Source: JBJFGR01 sp051892875
GTDB lineage: Bacteria > Pseudomonadota > Gammaproteobacteria > Enterobacterales > Succinivibrionaceae
Length of the DNA stretch: 21,992 nucleotides
Reading direction: 5' to 3'
NCBI GenBank assembly: GCA_051892875.1
Contig: JBJFGR010000021.1
Location: forward strand, 1 to 21,992
The notes below the pieces were generated by a model. That model was not told the origin of the DNA. It searched no databases and saw only the letters and a program-made list of their open reading frames with translations. The translations under genes were made by a program, and so were the position numbers. The number at the start of each line of letters is the position of its first letter. Positions within the stretch are counted from its first letter, which is position 1. Shown piece by piece: positions 7,735-16,720 of the stretch.

Positions 7735-7929
7735 ATGCCAAAGTTAAAAACAGATAAGGGTGCTCACAAGCGCTTTAAGAAAACCGCTAATGGTTTTAAG
7801 TGCAAGCACTGTAACCATCGTCATATTTTGACAAAGAAGTCTACTAAGCGTAAGCGTCATTTACGTGCTATGGCTATGTTGCATAAGTCAAATATTCATA
7901 ACATTGTTAATTTGTTACCATACGCATAA
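7735..7929 (+). CDS. rpmI: 50S ribosomal protein L35
   Basis: A 64-residue basic ribosomal protein. It starts MPKLKTDKGAHKRFKK and keeps the conserved RHILTKKSTKRKRHLR block and the LPYA C-terminus. The ATG at 7735 is the family start, with GGAG seven bases upstream; an in-frame ATG at 7720 is not needed. It lies between infC and rplT as in most bacteria and is translationally linked to rplT. One unusual point is the segment CKHCNHRH (C23, C26, H28, H30), which has the spacing of a metal knuckle. Confidence 0.97.
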   Translation: MPKLKTDKGAHKRFKKTANGFKCKHCNHRHILTKKSTKRKRHLRAMAMLHKSNIHNIVNLLPYA

Positions 7930-7946
7930 GGGAAGGAGTAGTCAAA

Positions 7947-8300
7947 ATGGCAAGAGTTAAGCGCGGTGTTATCGCTCATGCACGTCATAAGAAGATCTTA
8001 AAGGCTGCAAAGGGTTATTATGGTGCTCGTTCACGTACTTATCGTGTAGCAGTACAAGCAGTTACTAAAGCTGGTCAATACGCATACCGTGACCGTCGTC
8101 AAAAGAAACGTCAGTTCCGTCAGTTATGGATTGTTCGTATTAATGCAGCTGCTCGTCAGAATGGTTTATCTTACAGCAAGTTTGTAAGTGGTTTGAAGAA
8201 GGCTTCAGTAGAAATCGATCGTAAGATTCTTTCTAATATAGCTGTTCATGACAAGGCTACTTTTACTATATTAGTTGAAAAGGCAAAAGCTGCAGCTTAG
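7947..8300 (+). CDS. rplT: 50S ribosomal protein L20
   Basis: A 117-residue L20, nearly the E. coli length (118). It starts MARVKRGVIAHARHKKILK and contains the conserved KGYYGARSRTYRVA and RDRRQKKRQFRQLWI blocks; the long basic N-terminal tail threads into 23S rRNA during early 50S assembly. The start has a strong GGAAGGAG box. The gene follows rpmI by 17 bases and ends the operon ahead of an intrinsic terminator. In E. coli, L20 is the translational repressor of this operon. The usual downstream pheST genes are absent here. Confidence 0.98.
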   Translation: MARVKRGVIAHARHKKILKAAKGYYGARSRTYRVAVQAVTKAGQYAYRDRRQKKRQFRQLWIVRINAAARQNGLSYSKFVSGLKKASVEIDRKILSNIAVHDKATFTILVEKAKAAA

Positions 8301-8317
8301 TTTGTAGCTAGTAAATT

Positions 8318-8343
8318 AAGGAGTCGTAAGACTCCTTTTTTTA
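8318..8343 (+). terminator. Intrinsic terminator of the thrS-rplT operon
   Basis: Perfect 8-bp stem AAGGAGTC/GACTCCTT (8318-8325, 8330-8337) with a GTAA loop, running into eight T residues. It lies 17 bases after the rplT stop. Confidence 0.95.
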
Positions 8344-8465
8344 TTTTTATTATTGATTCAATTTGTGATGTATTTCATTCATTAAATAATAAAAACATAG
8401 ATATTTAACATTTTTTCTACTATTTGTATCAAAATAAATACATGTAATTAAATGATATTAGATTG

Positions 8466-9422
8466 ATGGATTTTTTTTATATGGAAGAATTTGATATAAC
8501 CTCTTTAAAACAAAAAGCTGATGATGGTGAACTTGATAGTTGTACATCGCTTGGTATTAAATATTTAGAAGGTGATGGTGTTGAACAATCATTTAAAATA
8601 GCAGAGAATTATTTAAAGAAATCCGCATTAGCAGGAGATCCTGTTGCTCAATATCGTTATGCAATAATTTTATACCTAGGTTTAAATGAAAAGAAACCTG
8701 ATGTTAGACGTGCAGTAAATTGGCTACTTAAGTCAGCTGTTCAGAATTATGGTCCTGCTTTAAGAGATTATGCTCTTTGTTTTGCTAATGGTATAGGAGT
8801 TCCTGCAAATTATCGTACAGCGTTCAATTATTTATTGCTAGCAACTAAGGCTAATAACTATGATGCAATGGTAGATCTTGCAGATTTTTATGAGCAGGGA
8901 ATATTAAATGCGGAAAATAAAGATGAATATGTAAAAGAATTATATCAAAAGGCTGCAGAACAAAATATTTCTACTGCATTAAATAAAATTGGTTCTTGGT
9001 ATTATGATGGTATAAAAGGTTATGAAAAAGACCTAGATAAAGCTTCTGAATATTTTAAAAAAGCTGCAGAGTTTGGGTTAATTAATGCAAGATTTAATTT
9101 AGCAATGGTTTATAAAGACCAAAATAAGACTTCCGAATTTGTTGCAACTTTAGAAGAATCTGTAAATGATGGATTTTTACCAGCATTTGAAACTTTAGCA
9201 TTATGTTATTTTAACGGTGACGGGGTTGCAAAAGATATTTTAAAAGCAAAATCTTTATATATCAGATTAATGGATTATTTTAAAAATAGAAAACCTCATT
9301 ATAATGTAAAACAATTTGTACAGACAACTATGTGGTGTTTGGAAGATGGTAAGTCTGTATCTATGATAACACATTTAAAAAAGGCTATTGCAGATATTGA
9401 TAAGGAACTTAAGAGTAAATAA
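8466..9422 (+). CDS. Sel1-like repeat protein
   Basis: A protein of about 318 residues built from tandem Sel1-like (TPR-related) helical repeats. Typical units are ALAGDPVAQYRYAIILYLG, DYALCFANGIGVPANYRTAF and LALCYFNGDGVAKD, about seven in all over most of the length. Sel1 proteins usually act as scaffolds for protein-protein contacts; no enzyme domain or signal peptide is seen, so it is probably cytoplasmic. The start is uncertain: ATG at 8466 or ATG at 8481 (MEEFDIT), neither with a strong ribosome binding site. The reductase gene begins two bases after its stop codon, so the two are co-translated. Its partner is unknown. Confidence 0.85.
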   Translation: MDFFYMEEFDITSLKQKADDGELDSCTSLGIKYLEGDGVEQSFKIAENYLKKSALAGDPVAQYRYAIILYLGLNEKKPDVRRAVNWLLKSAVQNYGPALRDYALCFANGIGVPANYRTAFNYLLLATKANNYDAMVDLADFYEQGILNAENKDEYVKELYQKAAEQNISTALNKIGSWYYDGIKGYEKDLDKASEYFKKAAEFGLINARFNLAMVYKDQNKTSEFVATLEESVNDGFLPAFETLALCYFNGDGVAKDILKAKSLYIRLMDYFKNRKPHYNVKQFVQTTMWCLEDGKSVSMITHLKKAIADIDKELKSK

Positions 9423-9424
9423 TC

Positions 9425-10573
9425 ATGTTTAATTTTAATTTTTATAACCCTACAAAAATATTTTTTGGAGAAAGACAAATTCTTGCTTTAGATAATGAGA
9501 TACCTAAGAATTCAAGAATTTTAATAACTTATGGTCATAGTGCTAAGGTTAATGGGGTAATCGCTGAAGTAGAAAGTGTCTTAGGGGATAGATATTTTGA
9601 GGAGTTTGGTGGTATTGAGGCTAATCCTAAATATGAAACTCTAGTAAAAGCTTTATCAATTATCAAAGAAAGTAATATTGATTATTTGCTTGCAGTTGGT
9701 GGAGGCTCTGTTATTGATGCCACAAAATTTTTAGCCCTTGCTGCAAAGTGGAATAGGTCTGATGAACCATGGGATTTAATGAATGCACCAGTAGAATATT
9801 TATCAGATGCTCTTCCTTTAGGAACTGTGCTTACTTTACCTGCAACAGGTTCAGAAATGAATTCTAATTTAGTAATTAGTAGAATTTCTACTTCAGAAAA
9901 ATTAGATCTTTCATCGCCTGCAGTTTTTCCAAAATTTTCAGTATTAGATCCTAGATATACTTTAACATTACCAGTTAATCAAATAAAGAATGGTTTGGCT
10001 GACAGTTTTGTGCATGTTACAGAACAGTATTTAACATATGCTGCTGATGCAAATATTCAGGATAGATGGGCAGAAGGGATTATAAGTAGCTTGATTGATA
10101 TAAGTCAACAGGTTATTCATGGTCAGAATGATCTGGTTGCTTTGGGTAATTTTATGTGGTCTGCTACTGTTGCACTAAACGGAATTATTGGTATAGGTGT
10201 ACCTAATGATTGGACTACTCACTATATAGGTCATCAAATAACTGCGTTATATGGTGTAGATCATGGTAAGAGTTTAACAGCTATTTTACCGTCTTTATTG
10301 CGTTTTGATATAGCTAATAAACGAGATAAATTAGAACAACTTGGACGCAGAGTATTTAAAGTTTTATCTGCAGAAGAAGTTATTTCAGATATTGAAAATT
10401 TCTTCAAATCCATAGACATGCCAATATCATTGTTTGAATTAGGTATCCATGAAGATTGTATACCGAAAGTTTTAGATAATCTTAATAGAACAAAGAAGTT
10501 ACCTTTAGGAGAAAAGATGCAATTTAATAAAGAAGCTATTTCTGAAATTTTAAGAATGGCTTGTAGCGAGTGA
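9425..10573 (+). CDS. yqhD: Iron-containing alcohol dehydrogenase / aldehyde reductase, YqhD-like
   Basis: A 382-residue group III alcohol dehydrogenase. The start FNFYNPTKIFFGE and the length match E. coli YqhD (387 aa). The dinucleotide loop is VGGGSVIDATKF (GGGS at 92-95), TLPATGSE lies at 137-144, and the metal ligands fall at D193, H197, H266 and H280 (GLADSFVH and THYIGH...GVDHGKS). YqhD enzymes reduce short-chain and reactive aldehydes, mainly with NADPH. The segment YGHSAK corresponds to the region that sets cofactor preference in YqhD, but I cannot decide NADPH versus NADH. The gene is coupled to the Sel1-repeat gene (2-base gap). A butanol-dehydrogenase name is an alternative within the same family. 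Confidence 0.9.
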   Translation: MFNFNFYNPTKIFFGERQILALDNEIPKNSRILITYGHSAKVNGVIAEVESVLGDRYFEEFGGIEANPKYETLVKALSIIKESNIDYLLAVGGGSVIDATKFLALAAKWNRSDEPWDLMNAPVEYLSDALPLGTVLTLPATGSEMNSNLVISRISTSEKLDLSSPAVFPKFSVLDPRYTLTLPVNQIKNGLADSFVHVTEQYLTYAADANIQDRWAEGIISSLIDISQQVIHGQNDLVALGNFMWSATVALNGIIGIGVPNDWTTHYIGHQITALYGVDHGKSLTAILPSLLRFDIANKRDKLEQLGRRVFKVLSAEEVISDIENFFKSIDMPISLFELGIHEDCIPKVLDNLNRTKKLPLGEKMQFNKEAISEILRMACSE

Positions 10574-10695
10574 TAAAAATTTTTTAGGGTATAGTTGTTT
10601 CAAAAAAAAGTGATTGGTGACAATATTTTATTATATGATTATTTTATTAAGCTTATTACTAAAGTTAATGAATTTTTAATTTTTGTAAAACATAT

Positions 10696-10724
10696 TTGAT
10701 ATATTGATATATTTAGTATATACT
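10696..10724 (+). promoter_or_regulatory. Promoter for the metallopeptidase gene
   Basis: TTGATA at 10696-10701 and TATACT at 10719-10724 with 17 bases between. The predicted transcript start is near 10731, about 38 bases before the chosen ATG. A second TTGATA at 10704-10709 makes the region repetitive. Confidence 0.55.
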
Positions 10725-10768
10725 TTGCTTAAAAATTTTTAGATTTATTAATAATAGTGGATAAGTAT

Positions 10769-11722
10769 ATGGGTAATGAAATAGTAAAAGTAAATAACAA
10801 TAATAGTACAGAACAAACTCTTGAGGAACTTAAAAAAAGTAAACGCAAGGGGATAGGGTTATTGTCATTAATGCATGAACTTTATTCTAGAGGTTTGCTA
10901 GATAATGCTTTTAAGTACTTTAAATTCTGTGCATATCCTTTTAGAAATAGAAAGGAGGTTCAAAAGTACTCTTTTTATAATTGTGGTTTAATTTATTTAC
11001 AAAGACCAGGATCTGTTTTAGTTCATACTGCTGCTAGATGGAAAAAGCAGTTCAATAGAGATATAAAAGCATCAGCTGTTCCTATTATAATTATGAAACC
11101 TTTTGGTCCTTCTGAAATAGTGTATGAATATTCTGATACAGAAAATGGGATAGAGCCTAAATACACAATCAATTCTTTTACAAGTCCTGTTTTACCTAGT
11201 TTAGATAAAATTCCAATAGAGTATTATGATAAATTCAAAAATCTTTCAAAGGAACTTGGTATTAGTTATGATGAAGCAAAATTTGGGAGTTCGCAAGCTG
11301 GTAAGTCGGTTTTATTAAATACGCATACCACATATTTTTATAAAAAAGCGGAACATAAAACACCTTTTATTATAGTTATAAACCAAGATATAAGTTCTGT
11401 TAGTTCTAAAATTTATACAATTATACACGAGGTTGCTCATATACTTTTAGGTCATAATACTGTAGGTATAAATAGATCAATTTTGGAATTATCAACTAGA
11501 AAATTACCACATATTCCTTATAGAGATTCTTTGGATAATGTAATATGTGAAACAGAAGCTGAAACGGTGGTTGAAAATGTTTCAAAATTAATCGGATATG
11601 AATACGATGCTACGGGTTATTTAAAAGGTTATATAAAAGGTTCAAGAGATAAGGTACCAGTAGACCATAGATTAATTATTTATGTTACTGATTTAATTTA
11701 TTCAACTATTGATAAATTATAA
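10769..11722 (+). CDS. ImmA/IrrE-type metallopeptidase with ArdC-like N-terminal region
   Basis: A 317-residue protein. The C-terminal half is a zinc peptidase: H220-E221-V-A-H224 in IIHEVAHILLGH, with ETEAE (261-265) downstream supplying the third ligand. The region around residues 60-115 (YSFYNCGLIYLQRP, then W91 and IIIMKPFGP) resembles the N-terminal domain of ArdC-like antirestriction proteins. The ATG at 10769, with GTGGA upstream, is preferred to the GTG at 10757. ImmA/IrrE peptidases cleave repressors in mobile elements and stress systems, while ArdC-type proteins occur on plasmids and protect incoming DNA. Its own promoter and its place between housekeeping genes and the CRISPR locus suggest acquired DNA. 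Peptidase activity is well supported by motif; the target is unknown. Confidence 0.8.
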   Translation: MGNEIVKVNNNNSTEQTLEELKKSKRKGIGLLSLMHELYSRGLLDNAFKYFKFCAYPFRNRKEVQKYSFYNCGLIYLQRPGSVLVHTAARWKKQFNRDIKASAVPIIIMKPFGPSEIVYEYSDTENGIEPKYTINSFTSPVLPSLDKIPIEYYDKFKNLSKELGISYDEAKFGSSQAGKSVLLNTHTTYFYKKAEHKTPFIIVINQDISSVSSKIYTIIHEVAHILLGHNTVGINRSILELSTRKLPHIPYRDSLDNVICETEAETVVENVSKLIGYEYDATGYLKGYIKGSRDKVPVDHRLIIYVTDLIYSTIDKL

Positions 11723-11767
11723 CCCAATATTTTAGAAATCAATGAACAAAATGAATATTAGATTACT

Positions 11768-12259
11768 ATGGAACTTACTACTCTTTGTTATCTTGAGAAG
11801 AATAATGCATATTTAATGATGCATAGAGTCAAAAAAAATGAAGATATTAATAAAGGAAAGTGGATTGGAGTTGGTGGGCATTTAGAAAAAGGTGAATCTC
11901 CTGATGAATGCCTAGTTAGAGAGACCTTAGAAGAAACAGGACTTACATTAAATACTTATAAATTTAGAGGATTTATAACTTTTTTATCAAATTGTTATAA
12001 TCCAGTGTATATGTTTTTATATACCTCTGATGATTTTTTAGGTGAAATACGTAGTTCTTGTGATGAAGGTAATTTAGAGTGGGTTGATAAGGATAAAATT
12101 TTTGATTTGCCTTTATGGGAGGGAGATAAGGTATTTTTTAAATTACTTGAAACCAGAACGGAGGTTTTTTCATTAAAGTTAGTTTATGAAAATGATGATT
12201 TAATTGAATGTTATGTTGATGGTAAACAAGTTAACTATAGAGACATTCTTAATAATTAA
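11768..12259 (+). CDS. Nudix hydrolase (MutT-like)
   Basis: A 163-residue hydrolase with a perfect Nudix box, G-x5-E-x7-R-E-x2-E-E-x-G, in the segment from GGHLEKGES to RETLEETGL (residues about 36-59). The catalytic glutamates of REtLEE are present and bind magnesium. Nudix enzymes cut nucleoside-diphosphate-linked compounds; this short form, with the start MELTTLCYLEKNNAYLMMHR, resembles the MutT/8-oxo-dGTPase and 8-oxo-purine subgroup. The C-terminal 30 residues (VYENDDLIECYVDGKQV) are an added tail typical of that subgroup. It lies 45 bases after the metallopeptidase gene and may be co-transcribed. The substrate is not certain. Confidence 0.9.
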   Translation: MELTTLCYLEKNNAYLMMHRVKKNEDINKGKWIGVGGHLEKGESPDECLVRETLEETGLTLNTYKFRGFITFLSNCYNPVYMFLYTSDDFLGEIRSSCDEGNLEWVDKDKIFDLPLWEGDKVFFKLLETRTEVFSLKLVYENDDLIECYVDGKQVNYRDILNN

Positions 12260-12272
12260 ATTAAATATGTAA

Positions 12273-12336
12273 AGCTCTTTGTGCATAGTTGGGAGTTGAA
12301 ATTGAGGGTTAATTAACGGTTATGCACCTATGAGCT
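12273..12336 (+). other. Large structured stem-loop after the Nudix gene
   Basis: GTGCATA (12281-12287) pairs perfectly with TATGCAC (12321-12327), and AGCTC (12273-12277) with GAGCT (12332-12336) across an internal loop. The 33-base loop contains GAGGGTT, which could instead pair with AACCCT further on (near 12354). It sits between the Nudix stop codon and a terminator-like hairpin, so it may be a 3' end structure or a small RNA. I do not recognise an RNA family. Confidence 0.4.
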
Positions 12337-12363
12337 CTTATTTTATTACTATCAACCCTTTAT

Positions 12364-12398
12364 TTCCTCTGTTGGTAAGAGGAATTTCTATATTTTTA
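12364..12398 (+). terminator. Probable terminator of the metallopeptidase-Nudix unit
   Basis: TTCCTCT (12364-12370) and AGAGGAA (12378-12384) form a 7-bp stem with a 7-base loop, followed by a T-rich tail (TTTCTATATTTTT). Confidence 0.6.
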
Positions 12399-12792
12399 GG
12401 TTGTTGCTGTTTTTCCTTTTTTTAATTATAGAAGAATATTTATTAAGTTTTTTTGCATTCATACTCTTATTTTAATTATTTTTACTTAATTATTCATAAT
12501 CAATAATTTTATAACGAAAATATTATGTATAATTTTATGTTTTATTATTAGAAATGTTTATTGTTTCAGATATTAAAAAAATATCTAAAGGTTACTTAAC
12601 GTACAAGTAATGATTTTAAAAAGATATAAAAGTAATAATATATAATAAATATTTATGTATTAGTATAATAAAATAGTATAATACAAAAATTAATTGTTAA
12701 TACTGTCAAAAAATTATATTTATATATGGTATATTAATTTATTTTCTGATATAGTTTATATAGTATTTGAAAATTTTAAAAGTGAGGTGTTT
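12399..12792 (+). promoter_or_regulatory. AT-rich region upstream of cas12a with candidate promoter elements
   Basis: About 390 bases of nearly pure A and T with no gene. Two perfect -10 hexamers TATAAT (12664-12669 and 12677-12682) lie 110-130 bases before the cas12a start, without a good -35 partner; TTGTTA at 12694 with TATTTA at 12717 is an alternative. No anti-repeat that would suggest a tracrRNA was found. Nothing else is visible. Confidence 0.35.
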
Positions 12793-15700
12793 ATGGGATT
12801 AATAAAATCATTTAATGAAAATGTTGGTTATCAAAAAAGTATAACTCTTAAAAATGAGTTGAAACCAATTGGAAAAACTTTAGATTATATTATTGAAAAT
12901 AAAGTTATAGAAAAAGATGAAAAACGTAATGATGATTATATTCTTGCAAAGGAAATAATAGATTCTTTTCATAGAGAATTTATTGATAATTCACTTGCGT
13001 GCGTTAAATTGGATTGGTCTGATTTAGTTAATTGTGTTTTAAATGATAGTAATGATGAAAAATATCAAGAAAAGTTAGAAAAATTGCAAGATGCGAAAAG
13101 AGGGGAAATAGTAAAACTATTTAAAAATTCTTCTTATGCAAATTTTGATGATATATTTAAAGAAAAATTATTTAATGATATTTTACCTTCTAAATTGACA
13201 GATGAATCAGAAAAGAAGGTTATTAGAAGTTTTTGTAAATTTACTACTTATTTCAAAGGTTTTTTTGAAAATCGAAAAAATGTGTATAGTTCTGAAGCTA
13301 TTTCAACATCTATTGCATACAGAATTGTGCATGAAAATTTTCCAAAATTTTTATCCAACTTGAGAGTGTTTAACAAGTTACAAGAAGTTGCTCCAAAAAT
13401 AATTACAGAATTAAATAAACAGTTGAAGAACCTTTTGTCTGATAAATCTCTTACTTCATTAAATCAAATATTTGCTGTAGATTTTTTAAATTCAGTTTTA
13501 AATCAAAAAGGTATTGATTTTTATAATCAGGTTATTAGTGAGATTAACCAAATTATTAATATTTCAATGCAACCAGATTTAGAGCTAAAAGAAATATTAA
13601 AGAAAAATAAGTGTGCAAAAATGGGGGGATTGTACAAGCAAATACTTTCAGATAGAGAATCAAAATTTAATTTAGATTTATTTGATAATGATCAAGATGT
13701 GATCGATTCAATCAAAAAATTCTATGAATATTCTTTTGAATCAATTAGTGTAATAAAAAAATTAATTAGTTCTATTAGTCCTATTAGTCCATCAAGTCCC
13801 CAACCTTACATGTATGAAGATTTAAAAGGGATAAAAGTACAGGGTAAGAGTATTAATTTTTTATCCAAAGAATTATTTGGCAGTAATAATTGGGATTTAA
13901 TTAGAAATTGTATAGAAAACGCTAAGAGTATTGATAAGCAATTCTTAAAAATTGTTAAAAAAAATGGGAATGATCTTGATAAAACTTTATCAAAACAAGA
14001 TTTTTCAATATATGACTTAAATGAATGGACAAAAGAATTCTTAACTCAGAATGAATTCTTAAATCAGAATGGTAAGAAATTATTAATTGATTCATTTGTT
14101 GATGTTTTTGAAGGAAAAATTTCCTTGTTATTGAATTCTGCTAATAATATTAATTGGCCAGAAGATTTACAATCCAAAGAAAATAAGAATCTTATTAAAG
14201 AATTGTTAGATTGTCTGCTTAATATTTATAGATATGCAGCAATTTTATCCGTAAAATCTTTTGATATTAATGCATCTTTCTATAATGATTATGATGTTGC
14301 AATTCATGATTTGTCTTCTATTGTTCATTTATATAATAAGACACGAATTTATTGTACTAAAAAGCCATATAGCTCAGATAAGTTTAAGTTGAATTTTGAT
14401 TCTTCTCAATTAGCAGAAGGTTGGACAGAAACTAAGCTTAATGACCATTTATCTATTATATTTTTAAAAGAAGATAAATATTACCTTGGTATATATAATA
14501 AAAATAATAAAAAGGATATTAATTTTGAGAAACATATAAGTTCAAAAGATTGCTACAGAAGAATGAAGTATTTCCAATTTAAGGATATAAGAATAATGTT
14601 ACCAAAATGCACTGTAACAGTAGATGATGTTAAAGAACATTTTGCCAATAATAGTAGTGATTACGAACTATTTAATTCAAAAACATTTAATAAAAAACTT
14701 ATTATTACTAAGGAAATTTTTGATTTAGGTTCTGCAAAAGATAAGAAATTTCAAAAAGAATACAAAAAAGTTAATGAGGCTGAATATAGAGATGCCCTTA
14801 AAAAATGGATAACTTTTGCTATAGAGTTTTTGCATTGTTACAAAACAACATCATTGTTTGACATACATTTACTAAAATCTCCAGAAGAGTATGAATATCT
14901 TACAGATTTTTATGATGACGTTAATAGTTTAACTTATAAGTTAGAATTTGTTGATGTGGATTCTAAATATATAGATCAATTAGTAAATGAAGGAAAGTTG
15001 TATTTATTTCAAATATATAACAAAGATTTTGCAGCTAAAACAACTGGTAAGAAAAATCTTCATACAATGTATCTTCAAAGTATTTTTGATGAAAGAAATT
15101 TACAAGAAGGCATTGTTAAATTAAATGGTAATGCTGAGATATTTTTTAGAAAAAAGAGTATTGATAGTAAAAATATTGTAAAGCATTCCAAAGGTTCGAC
15201 TTTAGTGAATAAACTTTATATAAACAAGGATGGAAAAAATGTTTCGATTCCAGATAATTTATATAAAGAAATTTGCGATTATGAAAATAAAATAACTGAT
15301 CATCTATCAGAAAAGGCTCAAATTATATATAAATTCATAAAAACTAAAGAGGCTACTCATGACATAGTAAAAGATAATAGGTTTACAGTTGATAAATTTC
15401 AATTTCATTGTCCAATTACTATTAACTATAAGAAACCATCTAAAGTATCCAAGTTTAATGAAAAGGTGCTTAAGTTTCTTAAGAATAACAAAGACGTAAA
15501 TATAATAGGTATAGACAGAGGTGAAAGAAATTTATTATATATTACTGTGATTAATCAAAATGGTGATATTCTAAAGTCTATTTCATTTAATACGGTTTCT
15601 ATGATTTCTAACGATAAAGTAAATAATATTGATTATCATGAAAAGTTATTACAAAAAGAAAAAGAAAGATTAGAAGAAAAGCGTTCCTGGGATAGCGTGT

Positions 15701-16698
15701 CAAAAATAGCTACTTTAAAGGAAGGTTATTTATCTGCCGTAATTCATCAAATAGCACTACTTATGGTTGAATACAATGCAATTGTTGTTTTAGAAAATTT
15801 AAATGTATTTTTTAAACGTATAAGACACGGTATAGCTGAGCGTTCTGTATATCAGAAGTTTGAAAAAATGTTGATTGATAAACTTAATTATTTAGTATTT
15901 AAATCTGAAGATTGGTGCACGCCAGGTGGTTTATTAAATGGTTTGCAACTCACCAACAAATTTACAAAATTTGAGGAAGTTGGACAACAATCAGGGTTTT
16001 TATTTTATGTCCCTGCATCGTTTACATCCAAGATTGATCCTACAACGGGCTTTGCAAATACTATAAAGATGGGAGAATTAAAAAATTCTGATAGTCAAAA
16101 GAAATTCATTACTTCATTTGATAGTATTTCTTATGATCAAAGTGAATTATTGTTTAGGTTTGATGTTGATTTTTCTAAATTTCACTGTATAGCAGAAATG
16201 TATAAAACTAAATGGAGTATATACAGTTATGGAACAAGAATTCTAAGAGAGAAGGATGATCAAGGTCATTATTATGATAAAGACAACTATAATCCTACAG
16301 AAGAATTAATTAAATTATTTAAGGAATATAATATTGATTATATATCAGGTAAAAACTTAATTTCTGTTATAGATAAGGTTTCAAATTCTTCTTTTTGGAT
16401 AGAATTGTTCAAAATTTTCAAAAATATTTTGCAAATGAGAAATAGCGTTTCTGGAGGAATGAGAGATTATCTTGTTTCTCCTGTCAAGGGAAAGAATGGT
16501 GATTTTTATAATTCAGAAACTTGTTTAGATAAGTATCCAAAAGATGCTGATGCAAACGGAGCTTATCATATAGCACTTAAAGGACTATTGATCATGAATA
16601 AGAATAATATAGCTAAAACTAAAGATGAATTAAAAAAAGTTAAAACTATATCAAATAAAGAATGGTTTGAATATGTACAAAAGGAAAGATTGCACTAA
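12793..16698 (+). CDS. cas12a: Cas12a (Cpf1), type V-A CRISPR effector nuclease
   Basis: A 1301-residue RNA-guided DNA nuclease that also processes its own pre-crRNA. The N-terminus (SITLKNELKPIGKTL) is the usual Cas12a WED-I start. RuvC residues are D908 (GIDRGERNLLY), E1001 (VVLENLN) and D1253 (DADANGAYH). The Nuc arginine is R1216 (QMRNS). Residues matching the AsCas12a crRNA-processing site are H798, K807 and K860. PAM-interacting K548 and K605 are kept, while the position of AsCas12a S542 is E542. The ATG at 12793 is chosen for its GTGAGGTG box and its family-like start; an open extension upstream is non-coding. It looks closest, from memory, to Succinivibrio dextrinosolvens Cas12a. All active sites seem intact, so an active enzyme is expected. 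It is transcribed toward cas4-cas1-cas2, from which a 215-base gap separates it. Confidence 0.98.
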   Translation: MGLIKSFNENVGYQKSITLKNELKPIGKTLDYIIENKVIEKDEKRNDDYILAKEIIDSFHREFIDNSLACVKLDWSDLVNCVLNDSNDEKYQEKLEKLQDAKRGEIVKLFKNSSYANFDDIFKEKLFNDILPSKLTDESEKKVIRSFCKFTTYFKGFFENRKNVYSSEAISTSIAYRIVHENFPKFLSNLRVFNKLQEVAPKIITELNKQLKNLLSDKSLTSLNQIFAVDFLNSVLNQKGIDFYNQVISEINQIINISMQPDLELKEILKKNKCAKMGGLYKQILSDRESKFNLDLFDNDQDVIDSIKKFYEYSFESISVIKKLISSISPISPSSPQPYMYEDLKGIKVQGKSINFLSKELFGSNNWDLIRNCIENAKSIDKQFLKIVKKNGNDLDKTLSKQDFSIYDLNEWTKEFLTQNEFLNQNGKKLLIDSFVDVFEGKISLLLNSANNINWPEDLQSKENKNLIKELLDCLLNIYRYAAILSVKSFDINASFYNDYDVAIHDLSSIVHLYNKTRIYCTKKPYSSDKFKLNFDSSQLAEGWTETKLNDHLSIIFLKEDKYYLGIYNKNNKKDINFEKHISSKDCYRRMKYFQFKDIRIMLPKCTVTVDDVKEHFANNSSDYELFNSKTFNKKLIITKEIFDLGSAKDKKFQKEYKKVNEAEYRDALKKWITFAIEFLHCYKTTSLFDIHLLKSPEEYEYLTDFYDDVNSLTYKLEFVDVDSKYIDQLVNEGKLYLFQIYNKDFAAKTTGKKNLHTMYLQSIFDERNLQEGIVKLNGNAEIFFRKKSIDSKNIVKHSKGSTLVNKLYINKDGKNVSIPDNLYKEICDYENKITDHLSEKAQIIYKFIKTKEATHDIVKDNRFTVDKFQFHCPITINYKKPSKVSKFNEKVLKFLKNNKDVNIIGIDRGERNLLYITVINQNGDILKSISFNTVSMISNDKVNNIDYHEKLLQKEKERLEEKRSWDSVSKIATLKEGYLSAVIHQIALLMVEYNAIVVLENLNVFFKRIRHGIAERSVYQKFEKMLIDKLNYLVFKSEDWCTPGGLLNGLQLTNKFTKFEEVGQQSGFLFYVPASFTSKIDPTTGFANTIKMGELKNSDSQKKFITSFDSISYDQSELLFRFDVDFSKFHCIAEMYKTKWSIYSYGTRILREKDDQGHYYDKDNYNPTEELIKLFKEYNIDYISGKNLISVIDKVSNSSFWIELFKIFKNILQMRNSVSGGMRDYLVSPVKGKNGDFYNSETCLDKYPKDADANGAYHIALKGLLIMNKNNIAKTKDELKKVKTISNKEWFEYVQKERLH

Positions 16699-16720
16699 CT
16701 TTTTTAATTCTTAGTTTTTA

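Noticed and set aside
12694..12792. Upstream extension of cas12a by 33 codons
   Set aside because: The extension is AT-rich, unlike any Cas12a N-terminus, and has no ribosome binding site; ATG 12793 has GTGAGGTG.
12260..12792. Possible tracrRNA or anti-repeat near cas12a
   Set aside because: No stretch complementary to the repeat was found here or in 16699-16913, and type V-A does not need a tracrRNA.
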